Part shown: piece after piece, positions 53,599 to 64,000 of the stretch
Numbering within the stretch: the first letter of the stretch is position 1
How the letters are laid out: each line of letters starts with the position of its first letter
Assembly (NCBI GenBank): GCA_947561715.1
Contig: OX387197.1
Span: forward strand, 14,815,001 to 14,879,000
DNA from: Ascidia mentula
Lineage: Eukaryota; Chordata; Ascidiacea; Phlebobranchia; Ascidiidae
Direction of reading: 5' to 3'
DNA length: 64,000 bases
The notes under the pieces: generated by a model
Databases searched by the model: none
What the model was told of the DNA's origin: nothing
What the model saw: the letters and a program-made list of their open reading frames with translations, nothing else
Position numbers and translations under genes: made by a program

Positions 53599-56500
53599 TT
53601 ATAAATCGAGGGGGACGGTTGAAACCCCGTCGGCAAGAACTTTACGTTTGCCGTAGAAATTAGTGATCCCACTTCTTGTCTGTTTATACGTGTAAACTCT
53701 TTGATTCAAAATGCGAAAGCCAGTGTATGTACCCGATGCGCTTTCCCCCGTTTTTAACACTTCGAGATAAGATTGAAAAGTCAGTGGATTTTGCTTCTTG
53801 TTGATCCCCTTGCAAGTTTGTTTGTTGGTGCTTCCTTTGCAATAATAGGCCTTGGCCGTAAGAGCCACTACACCTGTGCCACTCCATTCAACTTTAAAAA
53901 GCCCAGGGGTGCGTAGGTCATCTCGCCTCTGACAGCATTCCAGTTGGGTAAACTCTTTTCCCAAAACACGCCTCTTGACAAATTCTGAGCGATGCAGGTC
54001 GCATGCTGGAGATGGAAACCACATGTGATAAGTTTCATAAAACTCCTTCAACAGTTGGGGACGAACCACATCATCCAAACGTTTACCAGCCATCGCCACG
54101 TAGTAACTATCTGTGTCCATGAGACACAACTGATACATTTCCCTGTCGACAAATCGATCGAAAAAGTCGTAATGAAACTGTAGCATCCTCAGCTTGGCGT
54201 ATTGGTAAACGAAAAATCCAATGTGCACTGGTAAATTTTGGTTGATCCGACGCTTTTTCATCTAGACTTCATACAGGTCATCATTGATTTCCTCCAAGTG
54301 CTGGAACCTCGGGTTATTAACTGACATCCGAGCATCTTTAGCTTCCTGGTAGAAGATATCACGTTGAAGCTTTTTGTTCGTTAGCATCTTGCCGTAACTG
54401 GAATTGCCTGGAAATGAAGCACACACTTAACAATAAATAAATTTCGGAAATAAAAAAAAAAAAAAATTACCTAAAAGTTTAAACGTGTCTCCAATGATTT
54501 TTTTGTCAGGGTTGACATCACCCAAACGTCGTGCTGCAGTAACTTCATCACCAAAGGTTTTGAAGCAGGGCTTAGGATCAAAGCAAACCACTTGATATAT
54601 GTGTTCCAAAACAAGTCCATGTTCCAAGTACCATCTCGGAAGAGGGGTGGCAAGCAAGATTTTTTCCCCATCATGCTCCCTATTAAGCACCTTCGTTTAG
54701 TTTTCAAAACACCGTACTTCTCTGCATGTCCACGCATATACTGTCCAATATCACCTCTGGATACATCTATATTTTTAAACACAGGGCTTAATTCCTTAAA
54801 ATATTCTCTTTTTTCAGGTGGGACAATGATGTCACACTCCACTAGCCCGAACAAGTCACCTTTCCGCAATGCTTCTCGCATGGTGAAAAAGTTTATATTT
54901 TTTGGGATCTGGGAACTGGGTGAGATCTAACAAAATCACGCACTCGCTGATTGTTCTTTTGCAAAGCATACCAATCACTTTCCCACATTTCAACAACCTC
55001 GTATCCAAGACTACCGAGGTATGCTGTATGTTCAGCTGTCTTTTCACGGGCTTTTGTAGCTTTTTCGAGGTCATCGAAATGGACACCACAGCGATCACAA
55101 CCATGAAAAAAGCAGCCGTGAAATTGAAAAACTTTCAACTTCTGCGCAGTACCCATCCACGGGTAAATTTCGTTGACCGAGACGAGCTTCTCCCCCCTTG
55201 TTGAACTGATGACGAATAAATAGACCACATTCTTGTGCGCACCAATCAAGCCACACCTGAGCCATGTGACCGTGACGTGAAGATTGCATCAAACTGAATC
55301 CTTGGGTTTCATTTTCGTATTTTGAAACAGTGAAAAAAGAGTTTGGCATCTGTTGCATAATCCCCCAGAGGTAAAGAGCATTGCAGTCAAAGCCGATGAC
55401 TGCTTGACATACACGGGCTTTAGTACCGTAGTCGACAGTGCGGATTTTGGTTTAATTTTGTTCGTGGTAACGGTGAAAAATTGTTGCTGGACCTCCAACT
55501 ATATTGGCCCGAATGAAATTGTGAATGTCCTTAAATCTTTCTCCAAACAGTGCAAGAGGCGTGTTTCGATCAAGAGACCTCATTAAATATTGTAGAGTTA
55601 AACCAGGTACGCTTATTACCTCTTTAAACGCGTCAACACCACGTTCCTCGTAAAAGTAGCAAAGCTTAGAAACAACATCGCGAAAAGGAACTACATCACG
55701 GTTATTGTACCACACAAGAAAATCTTTCAGGGTGTGCATTTTTTCGTCACGCCATGTGTCTAAACAAAACTGGTACTCATCTTCGGTTATAGTTGAACCT
55801 TTCAGTGAGCTGTAGAAAGCTGTGATTGGAGGCAATGAAGTTTCTTGTAACTTTTCAACTGAAGTCATGAATTCATGAGGAAAAAAACCTTTGCGTGTTT
55901 TGCAGTTAAAGGCTTGCAACAGCCGCAACATAATTGCGTAAATCAAGAAAGTTAAAGGACGTAGTTTTAATAGACATGAAATCATTGTTTCTTTTGATTA
56001 CATTTAATATTTTGTCCTCGGCCATCAGAGATGGAATCAAATGTATCTTTGCCAAGTTGAGGTCATATTTACTTCCATTGAAAGATAAGCAGGTTAAATT
56101 AGTTAAGTACAGATGTAAGTCGGATGATAGTCGTTGAAGAGGGTGCTTGCTTGGATCACAAGACTCCAACTTACAAGAATGGTCTAGCATTGTTTCAAGC
56201 TGTTTCCTGATTTCCTGAAATCGGTGAAGCATGGACGACGCCGCAGCTTCTTGTATTTCTTTAAGGTAGGAAACAAATCTTTTTATTAAATCCCCACAGT
56301 CCCCTGTGGATACAATACACCTTGGTGACGTATACCCAGGCACATTTGAGCAAATTGACACACTCAAGGCAATATGCTCTGAAAGCAAAGTGGTCTTAGC
56401 GGCCGGGGGTGACAAGTTGTCTCTCGAAAAATAGCTCTCAAAATCAAAGCAAGCACGAAAAGGAAAGTAATTCATTGATTGATCAACGTCAATACCAAAC

Positions 56501-57339
56501 TCTCTTAATCGATTAATCACACTTGCTGTTTCAGAGAAGAAACCTGTCTTAAAGACCTCCTTTGTAACAGCCTGACATGATTTCTGATGTTCTTCACATT
56601 TTCCGAGTCTGTCGAAAGAAATTGAACAAATCCGACAACAAAAGGTCGATGAGTATTTATTTATGTCAAAGATGTAGCTAAAATGTTTCTCAAACAAATT
56701 CAGGTTGAGTACTTGATCCCGTTTGTCATTTAAGCGTGCAACACTACGCCAAATAAGTTTACACTTGACATCTTCCCCGGCAACCAGTTGGAAAACATTT
56801 ATGTTGATCTTAAAATAAATTTCCAAATTAGGCAGATCGTCCATTTGTACAGCAGGAAAATTAATGTGATCCAAACCGGCGTGTATACAAAACTATTTAC
56901 ATAGTTCAATAGCACTCGATGAAATACCGTCCCTCCCACTCGAATCCAAATGTATTGCGAGGCAAACGTACCGGGGCAAATTGACCCCCTTTCCAATTAA
57001 TGGACTTTCCATGTAGTAAACATAAAAGGTTACATTTAAAATTTCGTTAGGTTTCCAGGAGCTATCAGGTCGCAGAAGTCGCACACTTTCCAAGTCATTT
57101 TTGTCTTCAAAAAAAGCAATCAAGTCGTCGCGTGTGCGGACAACATAAGGTGTGTCAAAAACTTGAAAATTGTTAGAACTCAAGTGGAAATAACGTTGTT
57201 CTCCGGTTACATTTTCCATAGAAAAGCCAAAACTGGCATTGATCCTGAAGGCTCGATTGCCAAAGCGCAAAACTTCATCGGAAATACTACTTAAATTTTC
57301 GTATAAAATTGGTGCGCGGAAGTTAAAGACGCTTGTCAC
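53599..57339 (-). pseudogene. Protein-primed DNA polymerase B of the Polinton
   Basis: Reads leftward from 57.3 kb. The N-terminal region includes a Cys/His finger (CCRICSISFDRLGKCEEHQKSC-type, near 56.6 kb). Exonuclease-side sequence with LTCLSFNGSKYDLNLAKIHL lies near 56.05 kb, and ITAFYSSLKGSTITEDEYQF near 55.8 kb. Palm-side blocks such as GLVECDIIVPPEKREYF near 54.8 kb lead to the catalytic motif CLMDTDSYYVAM near 54.13 kb, then LGKEFTQLECCQRRDDLRTP and TAKAYYC. It would replicate the element from a protein primer. Broken, with several interruptions; some joints may be introns. Confidence 0.8.
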
Positions 57340-57344
57340 TTACC

Positions 57345-58740
57345 GATTCTTCGGTGTGTTTGAATGGCTCTGATGTTCCGAGCGATGAGTCTATCTCGCT
57401 CATTTTCCTGTCGTCGTTGTTGGGCTTCACCACCACTCCTCCTACACGAAAAAGTGAGTATAATGCTGGGTCCAAGGGCAACCATGTCTGAGAACTTACC
57501 AACCTCTTTGAATAAGAGAGCACGGGCTAGAAGAATTCGCTTCTGCTTCCTCGCGACATTTTTCCCAATCCAATTCTGAGAAGGTGTGTACTGTGTCCAT
57601 ACGAAGTCCAAATCAACTGCTGCATCGGGTCTAATTTCGCTGCAAACAAACAGTTCAGGTCATGATCGTCAAAAAGTCAAACACACAAAACGTTACAAAC
57701 CTTTCAACGCGGTTAACATTGTCGTCACCGCCGCTCGGTGCCACTCCTTCTGCAGTTTGGGGGCCCGTAAATTCATTATAACCCACATCGACGTCCATAG
57801 TTTCACTAAATTATAATTGTACTTCATGAGCATTTGTTCTAACATTATAATTAGTTAAAGGATATTAACGCATTCCACAAACCTTTCACCATCTTCGACG
57901 GCCGCTGGCGACAACACGTCAACGCCACTTAAATCATTTCGATTATCTCCTCCTTGAAAAGAATTTGCGCGTTCATTGACCGTTTCCGCATCTTTGCAAA
58001 CATTTTCCCTTTCCATCTCTTGAGAAGGTGTGTACTGTGTCCATGGTAAGTCCAAATCAACTGCTGCCTCGGGTCTAATTTCGCTGTAAACAAACATGTC
58101 AGGTCATGGTTATAAAAAAAAATTAGAACACACAAAACGTTACAAGCCTTTCAACGCAACTAACACTATCGTGGGCGCAACGCCATTTCCATTCGGGGCA
58201 ATTCGATTTATTTGCTCTCGCGAAGCACCCGGCGACTTAAAGACAGCCTCTGCAGTTTTTCGGCTCGTGGACAAGCTCTTATAATTGCCTCCGTCGACGT
58301 CTGGAGTTTCTCTGAATTACAATTATACTTTGCAAGCATTATTCTAATATTACAATTTATTTAGTTAAAGGATATTAACGCATTCCACAAACCTCTCACC
58401 ACCTTCGACGGCCGATGGCCTCAACACGTCTACGCCACTGATATCATTTCGATTATCTCCGCCTTGAAAAGAATTTGCGCGTTCATTGACCGCTTGTCCA
58501 TCTTTGGAATTTTTTTCTACTCTCAGTTCTTGTGAAGCTGTATACTGTGGCAAAGGTGGGTCCGAATGAACTGCTGGGTAGGCGCTGGTTTCGCTACAAA
58601 CAAACATTTCAGGTTATAGTCGTCAAAACATTAAACAGGCACAAGCTCACAAACCTTTGAACGGAACTAACATTATCATTACCCCCGGTGGCTGCCATTG
58701 GGCTGTTAAGGCTGATGCCCACTGCCGTCGTAAGCGCGTC
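57345..58740 (-). repeat. Tandem exon array upstream of the Polinton PolB gene
   Basis: A two-exon unit of about 500 bp is repeated on the minus strand. Exon type A carries ET.DVD...and ends ND(D)NV..VER; copies end near 58655, 58148 and 57702. Exon type B begins after tttgtttgtag with a (S)E.RP.AAVDLD..-like string followed by QYT(P/A)SQE; copies start near 58594, 58083 and 57640. Two B copies share NERANSFQGGDNRND and GVDVL(S/R)P(A/S)AVE(D/G)GER almost exactly. The third B copy diverges into an Arg-rich segment. The encoded chain is acidic and low-complexity. It probably forms a variable N-terminal extension of the PolB-side transcript. Confidence 0.6.
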
Positions 58741-58920
58741 GTAAGGACCTTACGATACGTCGGTTACGACCGTCGGAGCAGTTGTATGCCCACTGCATCG
58801 GAGCGCCGTCGGAGAAGCATTCGGCGGCGCCGCTTACGACGAAGGATGTCGATCTAACGACGCTACGATCGAGTAGAATTGAGTTCTACTCCGTCGTAAG
58901 CACATCGTAGCGAAATAGCG
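58700..58920. repeat. GC-rich block of cgtcgtaag-type inverted and direct repeats
   Basis: The strings gccgtcgtaagcgcgtcgta, cttacgatacgtcggttacg, gccgcttacgacgaaggatg and ccgtcgtaagcacatcgtag pair with one another in several ways. Two atgcccactgc copies sit 60 bp apart. Composition differs sharply from the AT-rich DNA to the right. It may be a terminal or subterminal structure of the Polinton or a separate small element. Confidence 0.6.
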
Positions 58921-59600
58921 TGTTGTAGAGTTGAAAATATTGTAGTGTCGGTAGCTTTTTCTGGTTTGCCACAAAGCTGTGTTTTGTCAGTAATAATTAA
59001 ACACTATCACTTCAAAAATGAATCATCTAATGGCACTGTGATTGATTGCAGAATACCCATAATTTTAGATTAGTAAATTTAGATTGTACTTAATGCTTAA
59101 GCACTTATATTGTCGGATATTTATAACGTATTGCTGGTAACACCTTTAGTTCTTTATTAAATTGACATATTTATTGTTTACAGAAGAGAAAAAAACAACA
59201 GATTATATTTTCAAGCAGTTGGTAATGAAGTGACCTACTTACTAGGCTTGTAATTGGGTTGTTTTTCACATAAAGCATGCTCTGGACCCACATATTCAAA
59301 AAACAACAAATGAAGTTTTGTGAAATAATAGCAGCAAACTATTTACAATTATTTCATGTTGTTGATCATGTGTTTTGAAAGCGTGAATAAATTTGAATGC
59401 ATCAACATTGTGGTTGTGGAGCATTATTAATTATTTCTCTATAAACAAGATGTTTTGAAGAAGGTTTGCACGCGAACTTTTAACTTTTTTACTTTTAACT
59501 TTCGGGCAAGTATTTTTTAAATGCCTTTGTAGATTCGACAAGCACATTAAAATACAATTAGTACCAAGAAACGAAAATAAATAAAATATTCAGTACTTAC
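58921..59600. other. AT-rich interval without recognised features
   Basis: No reading frame or repeat was recognised. If the zinc-finger exon to the right belongs to the PolB-side transcript, this is an intron. Confidence 0.4.
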
Positions 59601-59603
59601 ACT

Positions 59604-59738
59604 TTTTCGCAATGATCACATGTAACTTGTTTATCGCAAGAGGACATGTGTTTTTCCAAATGTTCTTTCTTCCAAAATCTAGCACCACAAGTGGCGCATA
59701 GAAACGGCCGTTTCTTTCCCGGTGGTTTATCCATTTCG
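59604..59738 (-). CDS. C2H2 zinc-finger first exon
   Basis: On the minus strand an ATG near 59738 opens MDKPPGKKRPFLCATCGARF, then WKKEHLEKHMSSCDKQVTCD and HCEK, giving C-x2-C-x9-L-x2-H-x4-C, and ends at a gtaagtactg donor at about 59603. It is a basic, zinc-binding N-terminus. PolB genes of Polintons often begin with such fingers, and the next exons on the same strand (58.7 kb leftward) are the tandem array, so this may be their first exon. It could equally be a host exon. No downstream acceptor can be assigned with certainty. Confidence 0.45.
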
Positions 59739-60780
59739 TGATAAAAACCTTTTGTAAAAAGTAAGCAACTAAATCAGTTTCGATCACACCTGCATTTTAA
59801 ACTATATTGTATCTCTAGCTTATAAACTATAATCAAACTTTCATTAATATTACTTTCTTACTGTTCATACAATTTCTAACCTTAAACTAATCTAAAGACC
59901 AACCTTCAACTCCACTGCAGCCGCTATCTAGTACTCCTGTCCCCTGTCACAACGTGAACACAACGAACAAAAAATGTCAATTGATTGTCGGTAAAAATAT
60001 TTTTCTATGGGATACACAGTTTCAACGATGGGACTAAACCTATGTAAACCTCTGTCATCAATAAATGATTTTTTATGATAATGAAACAATAGGTGTTGCA
60101 AAATTAATCACGTTCATTGGTTTGTTTCATACACAACTCAGTGCTTGCGGTAAAGGTTATATCGCTGGGAAACTTGAAAACTGTTGAGATTTTAACTTAC
60201 ACCACGTTCATCTGCATGCTCCAGGCAAGCTGCTAAATTTAAAAAAATCCTACGGCCCGCAAAGGTTTCTAATATTCGCCTGTATCAAGCGACTACACCA
60301 CTATCTGCTTCGTGTATGTTATGTTCGCATCTAAATTTGCAAGTATTGCTGCCCTAATATATCCCTATATGAAAAAAGAATAGTCAGAATTGACAACGGA
60401 TGAGTGCTAAAGTTGCACTTGATGTTTTTGGATGGTCATTTTGTTTTAATTTGTGTATATCAGGGAGTCGAACCGCTTGTCAAACGGATTCAGTGTCGGT
60501 TCCGGTTTTGAAATTTTTATTTTATCCGGTTCTGTTCCGGTTCAGGTTTTTAAAATTTGTTTTATCCGGTTCGCGGTTCGTCAAATTTAAAAGTGACGGG
60601 TTCAGATTCAGTTCCGGTTCAAGCAAATTAACATCTTAGAGCGAGCTGGCGCATGCACAGAAATGACTATAGTCAGTATACTTTCCGCCGGTCCGTTAAC
60701 TGAACAAAACTAATTTAATTGTCCTTCAGTCCTTTGATGTACTGTTGAAGCAAGTTATGTGTTTAAAATGTTGGTTTAAA
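59739..60780. other. Interval with ccggttc repeat cluster
   Basis: No genes seen. At 60492-60625 the string ggttccggtt and variants (ccggttctgttccggttcag, ccggttcgcggttcg) recur at least six times, a pattern common in subterminal parts of hAT elements. It lies just beyond the 3' end of the minus-strand hAT transposase fragment and probably belongs to that element. Confidence 0.45.
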
Positions 60781-60785
60781 TCATT

Positions 60786-61141
60786 TTATTTAAAGTAAAC
60801 TGCACATTTACAGTTCATTCGAATTAGCAATACATTTTCCAAAACAGTGTCTTTCATGTTTGACCGTTGAGGAGACAAAATTAATCTAAGCCCTGAAAAT
60901 GCTTGTTCCACGCTAACTTGTGTTGCGGCCACAGCAAAGACCACGTTTGCAAGTTGGTAAAATTCTGGCTTCAAGTATCGTTGTCTTTCCCAATACTGCA
61001 GTACGTCTTCAGATTTATTGAGACGTGGTTCTTCAAGAAACGAATCAAGGTGGTTGCTTATCTGAATACGCAATTTTCTTGATTTTCGTGTGTCTTGCTT
61101 CTTCAGCTTTATAGACTGCGATTTAAGTAGTACGTCTAAGT
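60786..61141 (-). pseudogene. hAT transposase C-terminal dimerisation domain (hAT 1)
   Basis: The minus strand reads DVLQYWERQRYLKPEFYQLA, NVVFAVAATQVSVEQAFSGL and RLILSPQRSNMKDTVLENVL. This is the hAT C-terminal family dimerisation block with its W and the ATQVSVEQAFS helix. It is interrupted upstream by hAT 2; a short continuation (AADQQVLVVDIPAEESIDNM) lies on the minus strand at 63490-63580. That is in turn cut by the long-TIR transposon starting at 63587. The rest of the transposase is outside the window or lost. Related to the ZBED/Tam3-type lineage. Confidence 0.75.
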
Positions 61142-63485
61142 CAGCGGTGCACAACCTGCGGCCGCGGACGCTTTTTTTTGCGGCCGTGCACATTTATATG
61201 CAAATACATGCATTGGCGGCCGTCGTTGCTTCTGAAACTTGTTTTTAAAGCGGTCTCAAGAGTTAAGCTTTTAATTAGGCCCATTTCCATTTCCGCGTTG
61301 TACACATTCGTTCGCTGTAGCGAGTAGTAACTGTTGCAGCCACCGCAACTTTTGAAACACATGCGAGACAAAGCGAAACAATACGGATGGTGACGTCACA
61401 AAACATTGATAGCATGTCTGTAAATTGTCATGTACGCATGTACATTTGTCAAAAAGCTAAACAGTGGACTCAATCAGTCATGTCACTGAAACGCAAAAGG
61501 TTGCTAAAAGAAGAGAAAAGGGCGTTTAATCCCAAATGGGAGGTGGATTATTTTATGATGCAGACAGCAACACATACCATGAAGTGTTTAATTTGCAGCC
61601 AAATCGTTAAAACTGTAAAAGGGGATAATGCAAAGCAGCATTTTCAGCGGCATTTGTCACACGCCTATGCAAAGTTGGATTGAGAGTCTAGGAAGGTCTG
61701 TGTCGAAAATTTAAAAAAGCGTGTACGTCAGCAAACCGCTTGCATCTCGTCTTTCGTTCATTCCACCAATCATCGTTGCAAAGCTTCCTACAGAGTGGCA
61801 TATCATCTTGGTGTTGCAGGAAAGCCTTATTCCGATGGGGAACTTGTTAAGCGATGTATCATGGACGTTGTGAAATGCATTCATCCCGGCAAAGAAATAG
61901 ATTACTCATCGATTCCTCTCTCGCGCGCTACTGTGCAACGCCGGCAATCTGACATCGCTCAGCAGTTGAAGCTCTCTCTGAAAGCAAAAGTTACTAAAGA
62001 AGGAAGTTTACTTGCGCTCGCTGTTGACGAATCTACGGACATCAACGACTCTGCGCAACTGCTAGTCTTCGTTCGTTCTCTATCTACCAGATTTGAGTTG
62101 TGTGAGGATCTTCTTTCAATGGAAACACTGGCTACCCGCACCCGTGATGAAGACATATTTGATGCAGTCAAAAATGCCTGCATTCGGTCCGGATTAGATT
62201 TAAAAAGTCTTTGTGGCATTTGCACGGATGGCGCACCTGCCATGACGGGTAAGCAACAAGGATTTGTGACAAGATTGTCAGATTACGTATGTAAGGAGCA
62301 TGAAAATAACGAGCTCGTTAATCTTCACTGTATTATCCACCAGGAAGCATTGTGTGCCAAATCCGTTGCTTTAAGTAACGTTCTGAAAGACGTAAATGCT
62401 CTTCATCACAGGCAATTTCAAGAAATTTTAAGCTCAAGTGATACGTCAGTAGAGGATGTGCTTTATCACTCCTCCGTCCGTTGGTTGTCTCAGGGAGAGA
62501 CGTCTTGCCGTGTTCTGCTTTTGCGAAAAGAAATAACAGAATATTATGGCTTTAAAAACAAGTATTGCCCCCTGATCAACGTTGACTTCCTCACATCTCT
62601 TGCTTTTCTGGTGGCTCATGTCAACTATCTGAACCAAAGTTTGCAAGGAAAAACAACAACAGATTGTCTCCTGTACAAAAAAGTGACAAATGTCTACTCT
62701 TTAAAAGTCATCTAAGGCAACGCAATTTCTTTCATTTTCCGCAAGTGACAGCGCTGATTGACAGCGCTGATTGACAGCAAAGAAATAAATGTTGGGAATA
62801 TTCCAATCGATATGTTTTCCGGCGTTTTCGACGGGCTGTTGGAGGAATTCGCTAACCGTTTTAAAGATTTTGAGAAAATTTCGCAAACAATCAGAATCGT
62901 TGCTTATCCACATCTGGTGGAAACCGAAATTGCACCGTTACGTCTTCAAATGGAGCTGGTTGAGTTGAAAAATAACGAGCAGCTAGTCAAGAAATTTAAA
63001 GACGAAGAAGATTTGCTGGATACCTGGAAAAGTGCAGTTGAATATCCTAAACTGCAAGAATTGGCCAGAAAACTCTTGTTCTTTTTGGAAGCACTTACGT
63101 GTGCGAAGCAGCGTTTTCAAAAATGAAGTATTTGAACAACAAGTACCGAACACGTATGTTGGACAGCAATTTGGAGTCGGGTCTTCGTCTGATGATATCA
63201 AACGAGCAACCTAATTTCGAAAGTTTGTCTATGGGCGTGCAAGAACAAGGCAGCCATTAAATACTTCAATACTCGTTACATTGTATTTTCGTAATTTGTA
63301 AATAATAAATAGTGCACATTTTTCAGGTATGGAATCATTTTCATTCCTTTCTTATATTGCTCACGTCAACTTGTCGAAATTATCAGGGGTATATCGTTGG
63401 AAAAGCAGTATATTCAACGGCGGCCGTTAGGACACAGTAGTGCGTGCGTTGCGGCCGGCAGTAGTAAAAAGGTTGTGCACCCCTG
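61142..63485 (+). mobile_element. 2.3 kb hAT element (hAT 2) nested in hAT 1
   Basis: The ends cagcggtgcacaacctgcgg and, inverted, caggggtgcacaacctttt share CAGSGGTGCACAACC. Subterminal gcggccg strings flank both sides. The expected 8-bp target duplication is not recognisable (gtctaagt left, cattaaag right), so the insertion is old or one end was altered. It contains one transposase gene on the plus strand. Confidence 0.8.
61480..63260 (+). pseudogene. hAT transposase, ZBED5/GTF2IRD2-like, recently dead
   Basis: The chosen ATG at 61480 gives KRKRLLKEEKRAFNPKWEVD and the zinc finger CLICSQIVKTVKGDNAKQHF with its trailing His. The body includes LALAVDESTDINDSAQLLVF (first catalytic Asp region), GICTDGAPAMTGKQQGFVTR (second Asp region) and LHCIIHQEALCAK with the C/H block typical of this lineage. 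RWLSQGETSCRVL and the C-terminal STYVCEAAFSKMKYLNNKYR with the (W/E)AAFS helix close it. About 590 codons, near the usual length. Lesions: an in-frame TGA at 61681, a frameshift near 62715 beside a duplicated ttgacagcgctga, and a frameshift near 63090. All core motifs survive. Confidence 0.85.
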
Positions 63486-63586
63486 CATTAAAGCATATTG
63501 TCAATGCTTTCTTCAGCTGGTATATCCACCACCAGTACTTGCTGATCCGCAGCGACTTTAATAATTGCTTAAAGGCTGGTTTACAC

Positions 63587-64000
63587 CATAGAATACTAAA
63601 ACATGGAATGGAAACTCCGCTGAAAATGCGCCGTCACGCATGAGTAACACTTTACGCAAAATGAAAAATGCATTGGGTTAAATGCGATTTTGGTGTTTTT
63701 TAGAGGGCTTAAAAACCCATTAAATAGAACAAAATTTAAAACTTTTTTAAAGAAACAAGAAGTTTGGTCCCTCGTCTTTTGAAATATGTACATGATTTTG
63801 AATAAATCGTGTCGCATCATTTTTTACGGCGGTTTGCTGTCTACTGCCTTTAAGTCAAAATATGAACAAATAATTGCGCGCTTTTGCTGTTCGCAAGCAA
63901 TGGGAGGCCAAATCGAGTAATATTATCAACCACTATGCTTCTTATGTCAAATTAAATACTTTGCTTGTTATGTTTTTTTTAGGAGAGTATCTTTGCACAC
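63587..64000. mobile_element. Long-TIR DNA transposon, copy 2, left part
   Basis: From CATAGAATACTAAAACATGG the sequence follows 347-745 closely (shared gcattgggttaaatgcgatt, ggcttaaaaacccattaaat, caaataattgcgcgcttttg) with scattered differences and a short insertion near 63615. The right half lies beyond the window. It interrupts the hAT 1 remnant, so it is the latest of three stacked insertions at this site. Confidence 0.9.

Larger units (their letters stand above)
46960..58740. mobile_element. Polinton/Maverick (adintovirus-like) element, broken
   Basis: Gene content defines the family: packaging ATPase, retroviral-type integrase, small core and membrane proteins, penton-like and double-jelly-roll capsid proteins and adenain-type protease on the plus strand, and protein-primed DNA polymerase B on the minus strand. 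A BIR-domain gene lies at the left. No long terminal inverted repeats were found, so both ends are approximate and may be lost. Several genes are intact-looking and others are clearly decayed; about ten or more interruptions in total. Moderately old. Confidence 0.85.

Noticed and set aside
61134-63493. 8-bp target duplication for hAT 2
   Set aside because: The flanks gtctaagt and cattaaag do not match, so no duplication is claimed although both ends are hAT-like.

Overview
This window reads as intergenic and intronic DNA from an invertebrate animal genome, probably aquatic. It is AT-rich, its genes are cut by GT-AG introns, and it holds no bacterial-style operons, rRNA or CRISPR. The mix of elements fits marine or freshwater invertebrates: intron-bearing P elements, IS3EU-like integrase-type DNA transposons, Mutator, Harbinger and hAT elements, BEL/Pao, Gypsy, Penelope and a Polinton with a BIR gene. 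The sequence alone does not fix the phylum.

Layout. 0-8 kb: the right end of an IS3EU-like transposon, a 1.8 kb long-TIR transposon, a decayed IS3EU-like transposase, a HECT-type fragment and a multi-exon P-element transposase. 8.9-12.5 kb: a GC-richer ORF for a superfamily 3 helicase-like protein, abutting a decayed BEL/Pao copy that carries a 390 bp MITE. 12.6-14.5 kb: P-element and TNP2/CACTA-like scraps. 15.5-25 kb: an old Gypsy fragment split by a very young BEL/Pao element (LTRs that look identical) and by a 721 bp hAT deletion derivative. 25.8-32.3 kb: a host-like minus-strand gene built of micro-exons, seven of them a tandemly duplicated 24-nt exon, with a Penelope-like element inserted in the array. 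32.6-33.4 kb: a Gypsy scrap. 34-40 kb: a Mutator transposase gene split by a 4.3 kb IS3EU-like element that carries an alpha-kinase gene. 40.1-43.5 kb: a two-gene Harbinger element. 46.6-46.8 kb: a near-perfect palindrome with a tRNA-like core. 47-58.7 kb: a Polinton/adintovirus-like element (BIR, ATPase, integrase, capsid proteins, protease, PolB) whose PolB end carries a tandem exon array. 59.6-63.5 kb: a zinc-finger exon and two nested hAT elements. The last 414 bp are a second copy of the long-TIR transposon seen at 0.3-2.1 kb.

The two points most worth following are the micro-exon gene, whose 12-13 exons keep a consistent phase although the array was hit by a retroelement, and the transposon-borne alpha-kinase. 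Most remaining genes are mobile-element remnants stacked by serial insertion, and several insertion events can be dated relative to one another from target-site duplications.
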